Source: Batrachochytrium dendrobatidis JAM81 | Taxonomy: Eukaryota > Chytridiomycota > Chytridiomycetes > Rhizophydiales | NCBI RefSeq assembly: GCF_000203795.2 | Contig: NW_006281109.1 | Span: 258,001-322,000, forward strand | Reading direction: 5' to 3' | Length of the DNA stretch: 64,000 nucleotides | In this document: positions 47,901-58,401 of the stretch, one piece after another | Layout: each line of letters starts with the position of its first letter | Numbering within the stretch: position 1 is the stretch's first letter | Made by a program: the position numbers and the translations under genes | The notes under the pieces: model-generated | Told to the model about the DNA's origin: nothing | What the model saw: only the letters and a program-made list of their open reading frames with translations | Database searches by the model: none

Positions 47901-49125
47901 CATCTGAAAGAAAATACAGCTGAACTTCCAAATAGGCACATGTATCCTCTTCAAACGCCTGCGTGTCATAATACATATCATGAAGTTCAAATATGGTTCC
48001 ACACAGCAATGGAATGGTTTCTCCTTGGGTAGTCAAATTAAACGTGTTGGATGCAAACACTGAATGAGATCCAGAAGTCATGGATTGGTGTTTGGTAGCA
48101 GATTGTAATGGGTTTACGACGGACTGAGTCGATGGTTGTATTTGAAAAGTTTGATGTGGACTACATCGCCATGTGCATTTTTTGTGATTATTGAGCGGAC
48201 AAGAGGTTAATTCAAGAGTGTGCGGTGGAAATATGTGATAACGTGGATCCCAGCTATGTTCTAATAATAGATTACATGAGTTGAATATCAGAAGCATAAT
48301 GATGAGTGTCAGATTAGTCAACTCCAAAAATCAGTCTGGTTTCATTGAAGGATCAATTCACTTTGGAAGCATTGCAAACCACTCGAGACTCATTTGATTT
48401 TTAAAGCCCTATTTCATGTAAAATGCAACACTAGACGAATGTTCAATCACATCACAGTTTTGGTAAATTTTTGACTTGTTCAGTCTTCAACTTTTAAAAT
48501 TGAACATTAAAACATTGGGTGATTGGCAAGGAAACAGCAGTTGCATTCCTGCAATCTTGTTCTCTTGAACTTGAACGCGAATGTGGGATTTCAAATACAA
48601 CAATGAGTTGGATTGGGCATTAGAAAGGTCAAACCCAATATCTGGATTGTAATGAATCAGTCTGGTGATCGTACAGTGTATGGTAATACCAAAAGCAGAA
48701 AGTGATAGTTTGATTATATCGTATGATGAACGTTGTATTTCAAAAGGTCGATTTCTAATAGGAGAGTGCAACGAATATTCAATCATTGTATATTTCAAAG
48801 CAAGAGATGGTCATTTCGATATAAAGGTTCCATTTTACGTGAATGCGGCTGCCATCCATCAACTGATATACTCAATGCTACTAGATACTCCAAAAAGTGA
48901 TGCTATACCTAGAACAGGGTGCTGTAAAAACTCTTCTAATTTGATAGTGCGGATGGGCAGAGCATCAATACGCTTTTCAGCAGAGTCTTTTAAGCTGGAC
49001 TGATTACAAGGACTGCTGCGCTTGTAAAGTCGAAGTTGGATTTTATACAATCCTCTTTGATAAACATCAATGTTTTTAAAATGGCCAAGACATACACATG
49101 CATGGACTGACTGAACAAATGGCAT
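44967..49125 (-). CDS. FAM135-like putative serine esterase/lipase (DUF676)
   Basis: Eight minus-strand exons (48909-49125, 47897-48260, 47084-47783, 46924-46992, 46690-46853, 46106-46608, 45674-46033, 44967-45556) give 988 residues. The N-terminal part matches FAM135: VCLGHFKNIDVYQRGLYKIQ, and LLCGTIFELHDMYYDT. The C-terminal alpha/beta-hydrolase has FVHGL (oxyanion region, about residue 670), the nucleophile elbow VCHSLGG (Ser at about 749), then TLGSPHFS and HIFLYGSRQDKYVPYEG with the catalytic Asp region. His candidates lie in GRKAHLSMIDD. All expected residues are present, so a functional esterase is plausible; substrate unknown. Intron 48261-48908 (648 nt) contains a full dispersed-repeat copy. 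Confidence 0.88.
48428..48855. repeat. Near full-length MITE-like dispersed repeat inside an intron
   Basis: Begins ctagacgaatgttcaatcac, carries aacccaatatctggattgta, tctggtgatcgtacagtgta and caacgaatattcaatcattg, and ends cattttacgtgaatgcggct. It is the inverted counterpart of 22106-22540. It occupies most of the 648-nt first intron of the FAM135-like gene. Confidence 0.75.
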
Positions 49126-49413
49126 AGATACTATCAAATGTTGATGAATGCTTGATATGCGTTGTTGAAAGTCAAGTTCCAATGAGCGGAGAAACTTGTC
49201 AATGTCACTCGACTTGATTTTGATTGAAAGTTGACTATCAAGCACTCAGGTTTGACGGAGGAATGTCGATCCATTGGATTCAGATGCTGACTGAACATTT
49301 CTCGTAATCAGATACACGACCATTGTTTATTTCAAAGAGTCGATCACTGCAAGATGAATGCAAGTGCTCATTACGTCAATACGCTGTAATATAAGCTGAA
49401 GTTCAAATATTAT

Positions 49414-50159
49414 TTACAAGCCAACGGCAGAACCAAACATTTTGACAGCCAACTGCATAAGAATATCTCGTCTCTTATCCACCGACAGTTTGGTAAATGC
49501 CTCGTATACTGACATGCCTTTTGCATCTCGAATCTTTCCTAATCGATCACCGCAGTACGATCCAACCACAGCGCCAGGAACGTTTAAAACAATAAATCCA
49601 AGCAAGGCACCTGCCACTGTTCCTATAGGCTGCCAAAAATACTTTGGATTGGGGACTTCAGGAACAAGTAGATCGTTAAACACACCACCGAATGTGGCAA
49701 ATGGGTCTACTGTAATGTTTGAGAATATGCCATTGGTAGTTAAAAGGGATTCGTCGTACTTTTGTCGTCGCTGTTTATCACTAAAAACTGTGTTGGCCTA
49801 ACTAGATATGAAATACAAGGAATCCGCACATGAGATTGGTCAAGAGTATCGTACCTCAAAGCAAAGTAAGCATTTGCTATATCCTGGAATCTAGCAGCTG
49901 CATCTGGACTAGAGTTTCTATCAGGATGGAAATTGAGCTAAATATGAGGCAACTCATAGCAATGAATGGATTAGTAAGCTTGTACATTCATGTACATTGA
50001 AATCGAGTCAAAGACATGAACAGTCAATGGTCACATATCAAGTGTATTGGGTTATCTGAATCATCCTACCGACTGTTTAATGTAAGCTTGACGAATCTCT
50101 TCATCCGTAGCGGTTTGAGAAACTCCAAGGATCTCGTAGTATGAGCTGATGACGGGCAT
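49414..50159 (-). CDS. DnaJ (Hsp40) J-domain protein with glycine-zipper tail
   Basis: Three minus-strand exons (50070-50159, 49855-49937, 49414-49780) give 179 residues. The J domain is complete: SYYEILGVSQTATDEEI, AYIKQS, then FHPDRN with the HPD tripeptide that stimulates Hsp70, and ANAYFALSDKQRRQKYDES, which is restored exactly only with the acceptor at 49781. The C-terminal half has a Gly/Ala-rich hydrophobic segment (VAGALLGFIVLNVPGAVVGS) resembling a glycine zipper, so membrane association is likely. No zinc-finger or client-binding beta domain, hence class III. Cellular location is not clear; mitochondrial or ER membrane are both possible. Confidence 0.9.
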
Positions 50160-50685
50160 GCTTTATTTGGATTGATACAGTCGTGTTCATATAAAATAGA
50201 GCATCTTTGTATTTATATTGCAGTCACTGCTTCGATTTCGCTTCAGAATAAACAAATACTTGCGCCTTTCTATTACACATTGCTTTTTCAATAGACAGCG
50301 TCCATCATGACCATCAAACTACATTCTGTTGTATTACACATATGGTTTCACTCTAATCCAAGAAAATAAAGACTACACATATTGTGAATATAGCTTTTGT
50401 TTTCATACCATGTAGTTTCATGACAAACTATTGATTATCTGCTTATAAACTCTTGTTAGGATTCACGTGAAATATTAACAAGCTAGTTTTATTGTTTCAA
50501 CAATTCAAATCAATTTATTTTGTACATCAACTCAAACTAAATCATTATTGTCCGAACATGTCAAGAGCAATCTGGTTTAGTCAAGTGAAAGTCTTGTCAC
50601 GTGTCTAGACTCGATGGTTTCAAACTTTGAATCTGACTATTAATTACTCCCATTGCTAAATACTATTTAGTTTCTATTCGTGATC
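50160..50685. other. Divergent spacer filled by a dispersed-repeat relic
   Basis: From about 50178 (cagtcgtgttcatataaaat) to about 50470 (gattcacgtgaaatattaac) the sequence carries terminal-repeat-like ends and the shared interior words gtcactgcttcgatttcgct and cagaataaacaaat. The remainder before the RNR-like gene is promoter-like AT-rich DNA. Confidence 0.55.
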
Positions 50686-52758
50686 ATGATCAGTGCCCAG
50701 CATTCTCTTTCTGATTCCACTAATTTTGAAAATAATCCTAATACTTCAACTGAACCGTCTAATGCCAAATCCCATATTGCCAAGAACGACATGACTGAAC
50801 TGAGTCTTCGCTCATTAACACTTTCAGACACTACTGATGAGCCCTTGCTTAAACCTAATCCTAGGCGCTTTGTATTGTTTCCTATCCAGTTCAATGAGGT
50901 ATATTGAGCTTATCGGGTCAACTTATTTTTCTTCAAACTGCATTTTACTGCCATATTCATGCAAAATGCATATTTCTGTATGTCTTGCAATAATTGTTCG
51001 ATTCCGCTTCGGAATGAGCAATGGCTAAATATTTGTTGTGCTTTCCTACTACAAATTGACTGCCTTTTCAAGACAACCTCCATCATATGATACAACTGTA
51101 GTTTTGGGTTGATTGTCACTTTCCTTTTTTGGTATAATTATACGATCACCAGATTCATTCAAATTTAGATAGTTTGACTACTACGACGCTGTCAATCCAA
51201 CTCTAAACTCATCTGTTGTATCCCAAACTCAAATATGTTTGCAATCTACTTCAAGAAACAAACATTGCACATTTCACAAACGAAATACTGTAATGTTCAA
51301 TTTCAAAAGTTGAAAGAACGCTTGTCCAATAAATTGGCATCAATTGCTTGATGAGACTGACTATATATTGTGTATTTTGTCTTGAATACTCCATTTACGT
51401 GAATGTGACTGCAATGTTATTTCCAATCAACTCATTTTACATTGTAACAATAGATCTGGCAGGCTTATAAGAATCTGGAGGCCAACTTTTGGAGCGCTGA
51501 AGAAGTGGAAATGTCCGATGATTTGAATGGTAAAAAACTGTTTACTCATATTGCTACTATTATTTGCTAAAGTGTGATGCATTATGCCTTGCATATCCTT
51601 TAATTTAATGCTGTTGACTTATTTCTTGATGACCTATGATTATCTCAGTCCACTTGCAATCCTTCTAGTTCTACTGTGTTTTCAGACGTGTATCTACATA
51701 GGCTACTCTTGAACTACTTGCTAATATTTTTACCTATTTGTACTTTTTTTGTGGAGCTAGGCTTTGAACAGCTGTCTCGCAAGGAGCAGTCTTTAATGCT
51801 ACAGATCACCAGCATTCTCTGTATGGGATGTGGGCTAAATAACGAGGCCATCCTTTCTCGCTACTCGGATGAAATCCAAATCCCTGAAGCTCGCTGCTTT
51901 TTTGGATTCCAACTCATGCAAAAGAACATCCACTCGGAACTTTCCATGGTTATTCTTGACATGTTTTCTGAATCTGAAAAACAGCGTGATGATCTTTTGG
52001 ATGTGATTCAACAACGTATGCGATAAGATTTTACATGGCTATGTAGTGTCTTGTAACTATACTTGATATATGTCTGTTTCTAACCACTTTGGAAAACTCT
52101 TATTTGGCTAATTTATCATACTTTAGTTCCAAGTCGTACAATGTGGACCGAGTGGGCTCGTACTCACATGACTCGCTCTGAAGAGCCCTTTGCTCTACGA
52201 GTAACCAGTCTTGCCATTTTCCAAGCCATTCATCAGGTTTCACTTCGTGATATTATTGCTTTTATTGCTGGTCCTGAGACATCGACTCTTCCCGTCACCA
52301 GTTCCGAGTCTCATCTATTGCACGGTGTTGTTCACGCTATGCACAAGATCCATCACGATCAATTACAATATCTTTCTTTCCTTGCTCTTATTCAATCTAA
52401 CCTTGTTCGTCGTGCAGACACTCAATTGGTTCATCTTATGGCTCGTGCAGCTGTTGCAGCCGAGCACACGCTCATTGACGATGTGTTCAATCTTTCGACT
52501 GGAAATATCTTGCTTTGTGGAAAAATAGTGCCAAAGGAAGCACTCAAGGGTAGAATAGAGTTTTTGACTGACATGTGTCTAACCACCATGGGATACCCTG
52601 CCATGTATCATGTGCAAGATCCCATACCATGGATCTCGGTTTTACATGTGCGTGAAGCCAAAAAAGGCAGCGCAGATACACATACAACTCAAACTGTTGT
52701 GTCTGCAAAACCCAACATGCAAGAAGACCATGCATTCACTGTTGATGAAGATTTCTAA
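50686..52758 (+). CDS. Ribonucleotide reductase small subunit (R2), degenerate
   Basis: Four exons (50686-50898, 51454-51529, 51761-52015, 52127-52758) give 391 residues, normal for R2. Family hallmarks: NPRRFVLFPIQFNE then IWQAYKNLEANFWSAEEVEM across a splice, PEARCFFGFQLMQKNIHSE, and a C-terminal HAFTVDEDF like the tail by which R2 docks on R1. Residues needed for catalysis are missing: the di-iron motif Glu-x-x-His reads Lys-Asn-Ile-His (K151), and the radical Tyr four residues after that His is Ser (S158). The later ligand motifs are also not recognisable. It is probably a structural partner of a catalytic R2, comparable in concept to yeast Rnr4. The first intron (555 nt) carries a dispersed repeat. 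Confidence 0.85.
50938..51415. repeat. MITE-like dispersed repeat copy inside an intron
   Basis: Left end ttttactgccatattcatgc, interior cggaatgagcaatggctaaa, atacgatcaccagattcatt and gaaatactgtaatgttcaat, right end ccatttacgtgaatgtgact. It fills nearly all of the first intron of the RNR-like gene. Confidence 0.7.
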
Positions 52759-52950
52759 ATCGATTTTCCTATTGCTTTTTTTTGTGAATGAACCTTTATG
52801 ATTTAACCTGCTTTTATTTTTAAACATTGGCAATAGAATGTCAACCAAGACACATTCTGCACTAGACTATCACCAAAATACAGTTATATACAATAGGAGA
52901 ACACGTCGACAAGAACGAAAAAAGTCGGGAGAATCTGCAGACATCATATT

Positions 52951-55275
52951 TCAGCAACTTTCTTCACATATCCAAACTTCAATCTGAGCGTGTTCATCCA
53001 ATACCAATTTGGAAAATACTCGCTTGCATGTTTTTTTTAGTCGGAAATCCCATACTAGCATTGCCAGATTCCCTTCAAAGGCTACTGAGGAAAACATACA
53101 ACTTCCGCAGTGGGATAGCTCTGCAAATCGAATTTCTCTGTAATCGGGGATGGAATAGCCATCTCTAGCAAGAGCAATAGATTCTGATAGTGTGTAAAGC
53201 GGTTTGCCTGTAGTCATATCCCATACTGCAATTTCGTTGTGATGTGCACCATTGGTGATCAAAATGTGACCATTCATGGCTAGAGTCATGGGAACATGCG
53301 AAGTACGCTGAGGTAATATCAGTGGTGGGGGAATAAGAACTGGTGCTGGTGGGATGTGTGTAACCGCATGGACTGGTTGCATTACTTGTATGGGTGCAGC
53401 AATCGGTTCCGTCACGAGTGCTGCAGTAGCATCATGCAACAGGGTTAGAGTAGTGCCTGATCCTACGTGAGATTCGACAGGAATGGTACCCGCTTCGCCT
53501 AGCGCATCTGCTACTGTTTCAATGCCATTGGGTGCACCAGTGCCAGTATACGTGGAAAAATGAGGCTCACTTGTTTGTATAGAGGATACGGGTGCGGGGA
53601 CAATAGTCTCTGCAGCTATTGGTTCAGCCGTTGCAGCAAGATCTTGAACAACAGAATTCAATCCATTTTGCAGCGTTCTAGGAACATTCGTATTGGATAG
53701 CGTGTACACGAGCTTTTTAGATTTGATCGAATGAACATAAAATGTACCATCATACAATCCGCACACCACGTAGTCATCCCATATACTGACATTGAGTAGT
53801 TCTGTGGGAGATATGGTGCCAATGTATTGATCTGGGACAGAAAAGATTGCTATGACATCTGTAGTGTCCATGTTCCATACAACTACTTTTCCTGAATGCC
53901 CGCCACCAACAATATGCCGTTTGTGGACGTTCATGGAGTGAATCACACCAAGTTGCTCAATGGGGTTAATGCGAGAATGTTCGGTGAAATCAGAAATACG
54001 CCATACAAAAATAGCCGAAGAATCATCAAACGATACAAAATTTCCATCGTGATTGGCCAAAACCAGACTCACTGGTCGAGTATGTCCACGAAGCACGTGC
54101 TGAGGTTTAACAAATGGTGTAGAAGGTAGTCCAAACGTCAATGGCTCAGCAGCAGGCGGAACAATATCAACAGCACCAACCAATGAAGTGGAGGCGGATG
54201 AAGGATACGCACCAGGAAGGGTTGACGCGAGAGTATGCGATTGTGGTGTGGAAAAAGATGCACTGTTTTCAATGGTAGTGTGATGTGCACCAAGAATTGA
54301 AACATTTAGATCTGTCGAGTATGCCATGGCATTGACCCAGCAAATGACATCTCCGCTGATTGCGACAGTATAGGTGAGTTGTGGGTTAGTAGGCCACGCA
54401 AATAGATTTGACCTTTGGCTTGGTGTGTGTTTTTGCGATTGGGTGATTTTAGGATTTTTACTAGAAGCAGTTTCAGGATTCGGAGTATCTGGTAGGATTT
54501 GAAACTTGTTTTTGAAGGACGCAAACAAATAGCGATTTGAATTTAAACCATCACCACATTTATGTATATTATCATGCATCATGTAGAGTTCTTTCCAAGA
54601 TGAGGCCATAAGTGAATTTGTTATGATACCCCATGTACGTTTGCATAGCGACCGCCAGTAGGTCATATCAAATGCACAAACAATAGAATGCCATTCCTTG
54701 CATATACTTGATACGAGTAATAAGCTATGAGCATCCAACAAGCCAAATATTTGAAAAAGTATATCGGTAGGAAAATGCTAAGACATGATTATAGATAGAA
54801 ACAAAAGAGTTTAAAGGTGTACAACACACAAGTGAGCAATAGGGTTAGAATAGACTCGACGCCTGTTTTACAATGCCAGTTTAAAATTCAAGCCAATACA
54901 TACGGGAAATCCAAGCACTATTATTGCTTTAGTAGCCATATGAGCATTAGCAGGATGTGCATGACAGGAATGGTGTTGAGTAGGATCACAGCGACAGTTT
55001 ACGGCAGTATGACTGTCAAGCTCCCAATTGGAGCGAGACTGGCCTCGAAGACGAAGCTTTTTGTGTGCACGAGGAGCAAGAGCTGCAGTGGATAGAAGGT
55101 GGGATTGCTGTCGGATACTCGAATCGGTATAGTTGTGAACATCGTCACTTGTAGTCAAGTCGGTTGAATGCACTATGCTTGAAGCTAGTTGAAAAAACGA
55201 ATCCTGTCGTTGCTGCTCAGACAAAACTGGATTGGCTTCAATGAGTCTCCATTGATCCATAAAGGACAATGACAT
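52951..55275 (-). CDS. F-box/WD40 repeat protein
   Basis: Two minus-strand exons (54904-55275 and 52951-54777) join in phase 0 to give 732 residues. The F-box straddles the start of exon 2: HFPTDILFQIFGLLDA, then LLLVSSICKEWHSIV. WD40 blades follow (GHTRPVSLVLANHDGNFVS, FVWRIS, VVVWNMDTTDVIAI, IAVWDMTTGKPLYTL). Between blades is a Pro/Thr/Ala-rich insertion of about 120 residues. Such proteins are substrate receptors of SCF ubiquitin ligases (the F-box binds Skp1, the propeller binds the substrate). The N-terminal 124 residues are unrelated and basic, with a Cys/His cluster (CRCDPTQHHSCHAHPANAH). The ATG at 55275 is preferred because the longer reading starts inside a repeat. Confidence 0.85.
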
Positions 55276-55302
55276 GATGTAATAGAATTGATGTTGGGAA
55301 TA

Positions 55303-55617
55303 CGCAATTACAACTGTATTCACGTAAAATGGACTACTTGTTGGATTGCTTGGAATAAAAATGGTTAAATGCTCGTTGCGCTTATTACAAATTGACTCGA
55401 GTCAATACATCCGCCATACAAACTCTTGTGCTAAGTGTTTGATACACTCTTTAAAAATCCAACAATTGAACGTATTGAAAATGAAATGTTGTTCCATACC
55501 AACAATCAAAAGACTAATGACTTTTCAAGTTTAAAGGACAATACTGTCTAATCATTCCAGACTGGCTGTTTATGTATTTTGATGCATTGATTTAGTTTTC
55601 ATTTTACGAATAATACA
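55303..55617. repeat. MITE-like dispersed repeat with both terminal repeats
   Basis: Left end acaactgtattcacgtaaaa, right end cattttacgaataatacaaa (its reverse complement matches the left end at most positions). The interior has ttggaataaaaatggttaaa and gctcgttgcgcttattacaa. It fills the spacer between the divergent F-box and Oms1-like genes. Confidence 0.75.
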
Positions 55618-55649
55618 AATTGATCCGTCAGGACAATTTTGAGCAACCA

Positions 55650-56577
55650 ATGTCTAGGCTGACTAGGAATTTTGCATTGACAGTGTCAGGTATAGGCATG
55701 TATGGCTTGTCTGCCTATAGTACCTATCAACTGTATAAAATATATCAGGCACCAGAGCCAGCACCCAATTGCCATGAACCAAAGAATCAGTCTCCGTATC
55801 AAAATGTATACAGTGCACTTGCACCAGATTACGATTCCAAGATTGATTGGGATGAATATCTTTTGGGTATTGGTAGGCGACGCAATCAGCTTCTTGAGCA
55901 TGCAGTGGTAAGAATGACAACGATGCAGTTTGAATTGATATTTGAAGCCATTTGGAATAAAATTGGACTCGATCAGCTTACACTCATTTCGATTGTATAA
56001 ACAGGGAGATGTCTTGGAAGTGTCTGCAGGAACAGGACGCAACTTGGAATACTACAATACATCTAATATTACATCCTTGACACTTACAGACAGTTCACCA
56101 GAGATGCTCAAACAAGCTTATACCAAATTCCAAACCAGTAATCACCGACATCGTTACCATCGCACTCCACCCAAATTCATAGTCATGAACTCTCAACATA
56201 TTCTAGACACAACACAAACCATGATGCAGCAAGAACAACCTGTTGCACAGTATGATACAGTGGTGGACACATTTGGGTTATGCTCGCATACAGATCCAGT
56301 TGCAGCATTAAAGGAAATGGCACGAGTGTGTCGTAAAAAGACTGGCCGGATTCTGCTGTTGGAACATGGACGCACAGGATCGTGGGATTGGCTCAATACG
56401 GCACTGGACAAGTTTTCTGGAGATCATGCTCGGGATTGGGGTTGCTGGTGGAATCGAGACATTCTTGGGTTTGTAAAGGATGCTGGCTTGGAGATTGAAC
56501 AGGTGAAGCGGTATCATTTTGGTACCACTTATCTGTTAGTGTGTAAACCATCCAGGAATCAGCAAGAAACTCGATAG
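55650..56577 (+). CDS. OMS1: Oms1-like SAM-dependent methyltransferase
   Basis: Two exons (55650-55907, 56005-56577) give 276 residues. An N-terminal basic stretch and hydrophobic helix (LTVSGIGMYGLSAYSTYQLY) look like a mitochondrial inner-membrane signal-anchor. Class I methyltransferase motifs follow: GDVLEVSAGTGRNLEYY (SAM-binding), LTLTDSSPEML, YDTVVDTFGLCS and RILLLEHGR. The C-terminal WGCWWNRD fits Oms1/METTL7-type enzymes. Yeast Oms1 is linked to respiratory-chain stability; the substrate is unclear. The next gene begins about 120 bp after its stop. Confidence 0.85.
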
Positions 56578-56700
56578 TCTTGATGTCAAACAGTTCAAAT
56601 GGAATGGCTGGATCGACTGCATGCGTTTGGATTGTTGACAAGATTGAATCTTGAAATAAAGTGTCTCATTGTGCAGTTTTTTGTAGCCTATACTATAGCC

Positions 56701-58326
56701 ATGAATTTGAACTGTAGACTGAATCTGTCTATGGATCATGTAGATACGCTTTATTCTCAGTGTCGCCATTGTCTCTCTCTTGCTGAATCCACAACAGTCG
56801 ATGATATTCAAGAAGCCAAAAACTGTCTCACGCGGCTGGCCACTATACATCATCATTCTCCCAGTCAGTTGTGGTTAGCCATGAATGCATGGCCTAGTGA
56901 TCCACTCTGTGCAATCGACTATGCATGTAAGGCTATTAAACAAACACCACAGGCAGAATCTTGTCGAATGCTTGCAAACTGGTTATGGGATATATCCACA
57001 CATTCATCAATTCCAATACATGGTGAGACGAATGAGTGATATGCTATCATGATAATGATTTCAAATGCAATAACTTGAGATTCTATAGCATACTAATGGC
57101 TGACTGCATTGTTTTGTGGATATGGGTTAGACACGATTGATTCTGCATCAGATCTAGCTGCCATTCTGGGATATGATTATGATGAACCCGAGTTTGTTTT
57201 GTTGAACCCAACACACATTACCAACCATAATTGTCGTATTATTTCTATATGTCATGATGCCGCCATGTCTTATTGGGCTCAGGCAGCAGAAAAGTTCAAT
57301 GATGACGCGAGTATACAACAGTTGGCTATTGCAATGTCATCCGTCAATGACAGCGAATCTGCTTTCAAGTGGTGGCATCGTGCTGCGGAAACGGGAAACA
57401 AAATGGCCATGACAGTGTTGGCTCATCAGTATATTGCTGATTCTAGCAATTCATTGCAATCAGACAAGAGTCTTGTGAAATCCACCAACCGGACTGTCCA
57501 ATCCAATGATGACAAATCCACACTGTTTTCTGAACACATATCAACAAAAAGTGATTCACATCAAAACAAAAAGTATAAAGATACTGAAAACAGGCTGCTT
57601 GAATATGTGCACATGACAGCAGATCAAGGTGATCCATTATGTAGACGTGCTCTTGGAGATGCGGCATTGGGCTTGTTGCAACTGGGTCAACCCACCTCGT
57701 CAATAGTATGTCATTCACCATCAGAAATGGAAGATTCCAAAACACCACTTGAGTGGTACTTTTCAGCAATCGAATCTGGGGATAAAATATCACTTTTGCG
57801 TGCAGCCATGCTCCTCTACTTTGGCACTAAACGATCACCTGTAGATGCCATAAAGGCTATAGAGTACTTTGCAGCATCTGCTCGTGAAACGCAGGAACAG
57901 CCACGGTTAGTTCAGATTGCTCATTTGGTACGAAATGGGGACACTCGGTCCGATTTGAAAGCAAACGCCGAGCAAGCGTACGAGTATTTTAGCGAGTCAG
58001 TTACCAAGGATGGATGTGCAGAAAGTATGCGAATTCTAGGGGATTTGCTGATGACAGGAGAAGGATGTAAGATGGATACACGACGAGGATTTGAGTTGTA
58101 TGAGAGAGCTGTCGAGCAACGCGATGGCATGGCAATGATATCGATGGTGCGATGTTTATGGTTGGGAATAGGAATTGACAAGGATCGACAACGAGCAAGA
58201 GAAACAATGCGAAAGGCAATGATGATGTTTCAACAGAGTGACATGAATGGAATGTACGGTGACAGACATGTATCGATATCAGATGGTGAGGTGGACGCAG
58301 CCATTGAACTGATTGCCATTCAATGA
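56701..58326 (+). CDS. Sel1-repeat (TPR-like) protein
   Basis: Two exons (56701-57022, 57131-58326) give 505 residues; the upstream in-frame ATG at 56599 lies only 22 bp from the previous stop, so 56701 was preferred. The intron has a tactaat branch word and ends tatgggttag. Several Sel1-like repeats are visible: AFKWWHRAAETGNKMAM, LEWYFSAIESGDKISLLR, AYEYFSESVTKDGCAESMR, GFELYERAVEQRDGMAMI. Sel1 repeats are alpha-solenoid scaffolds for protein complexes, often in signalling or ER quality control. No signal peptide or membrane helix was found in the chosen model, so a cytosolic adaptor is more likely than a Hrd3 homologue. Confidence 0.82.
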
Positions 58327-58401
58327 AGTGACGGTTCGGATTGAATGTCAAACGCGATTCAGTTTTCTTTTTTGTTGAAATTCCATTCAACGTAAAACAT
58401 A

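Noticed and set aside
48487..48798. 103-codon ORF in the FAM135 intron
   Set aside because: It falls within a dispersed-repeat copy, and the same region in the other copies is not open.
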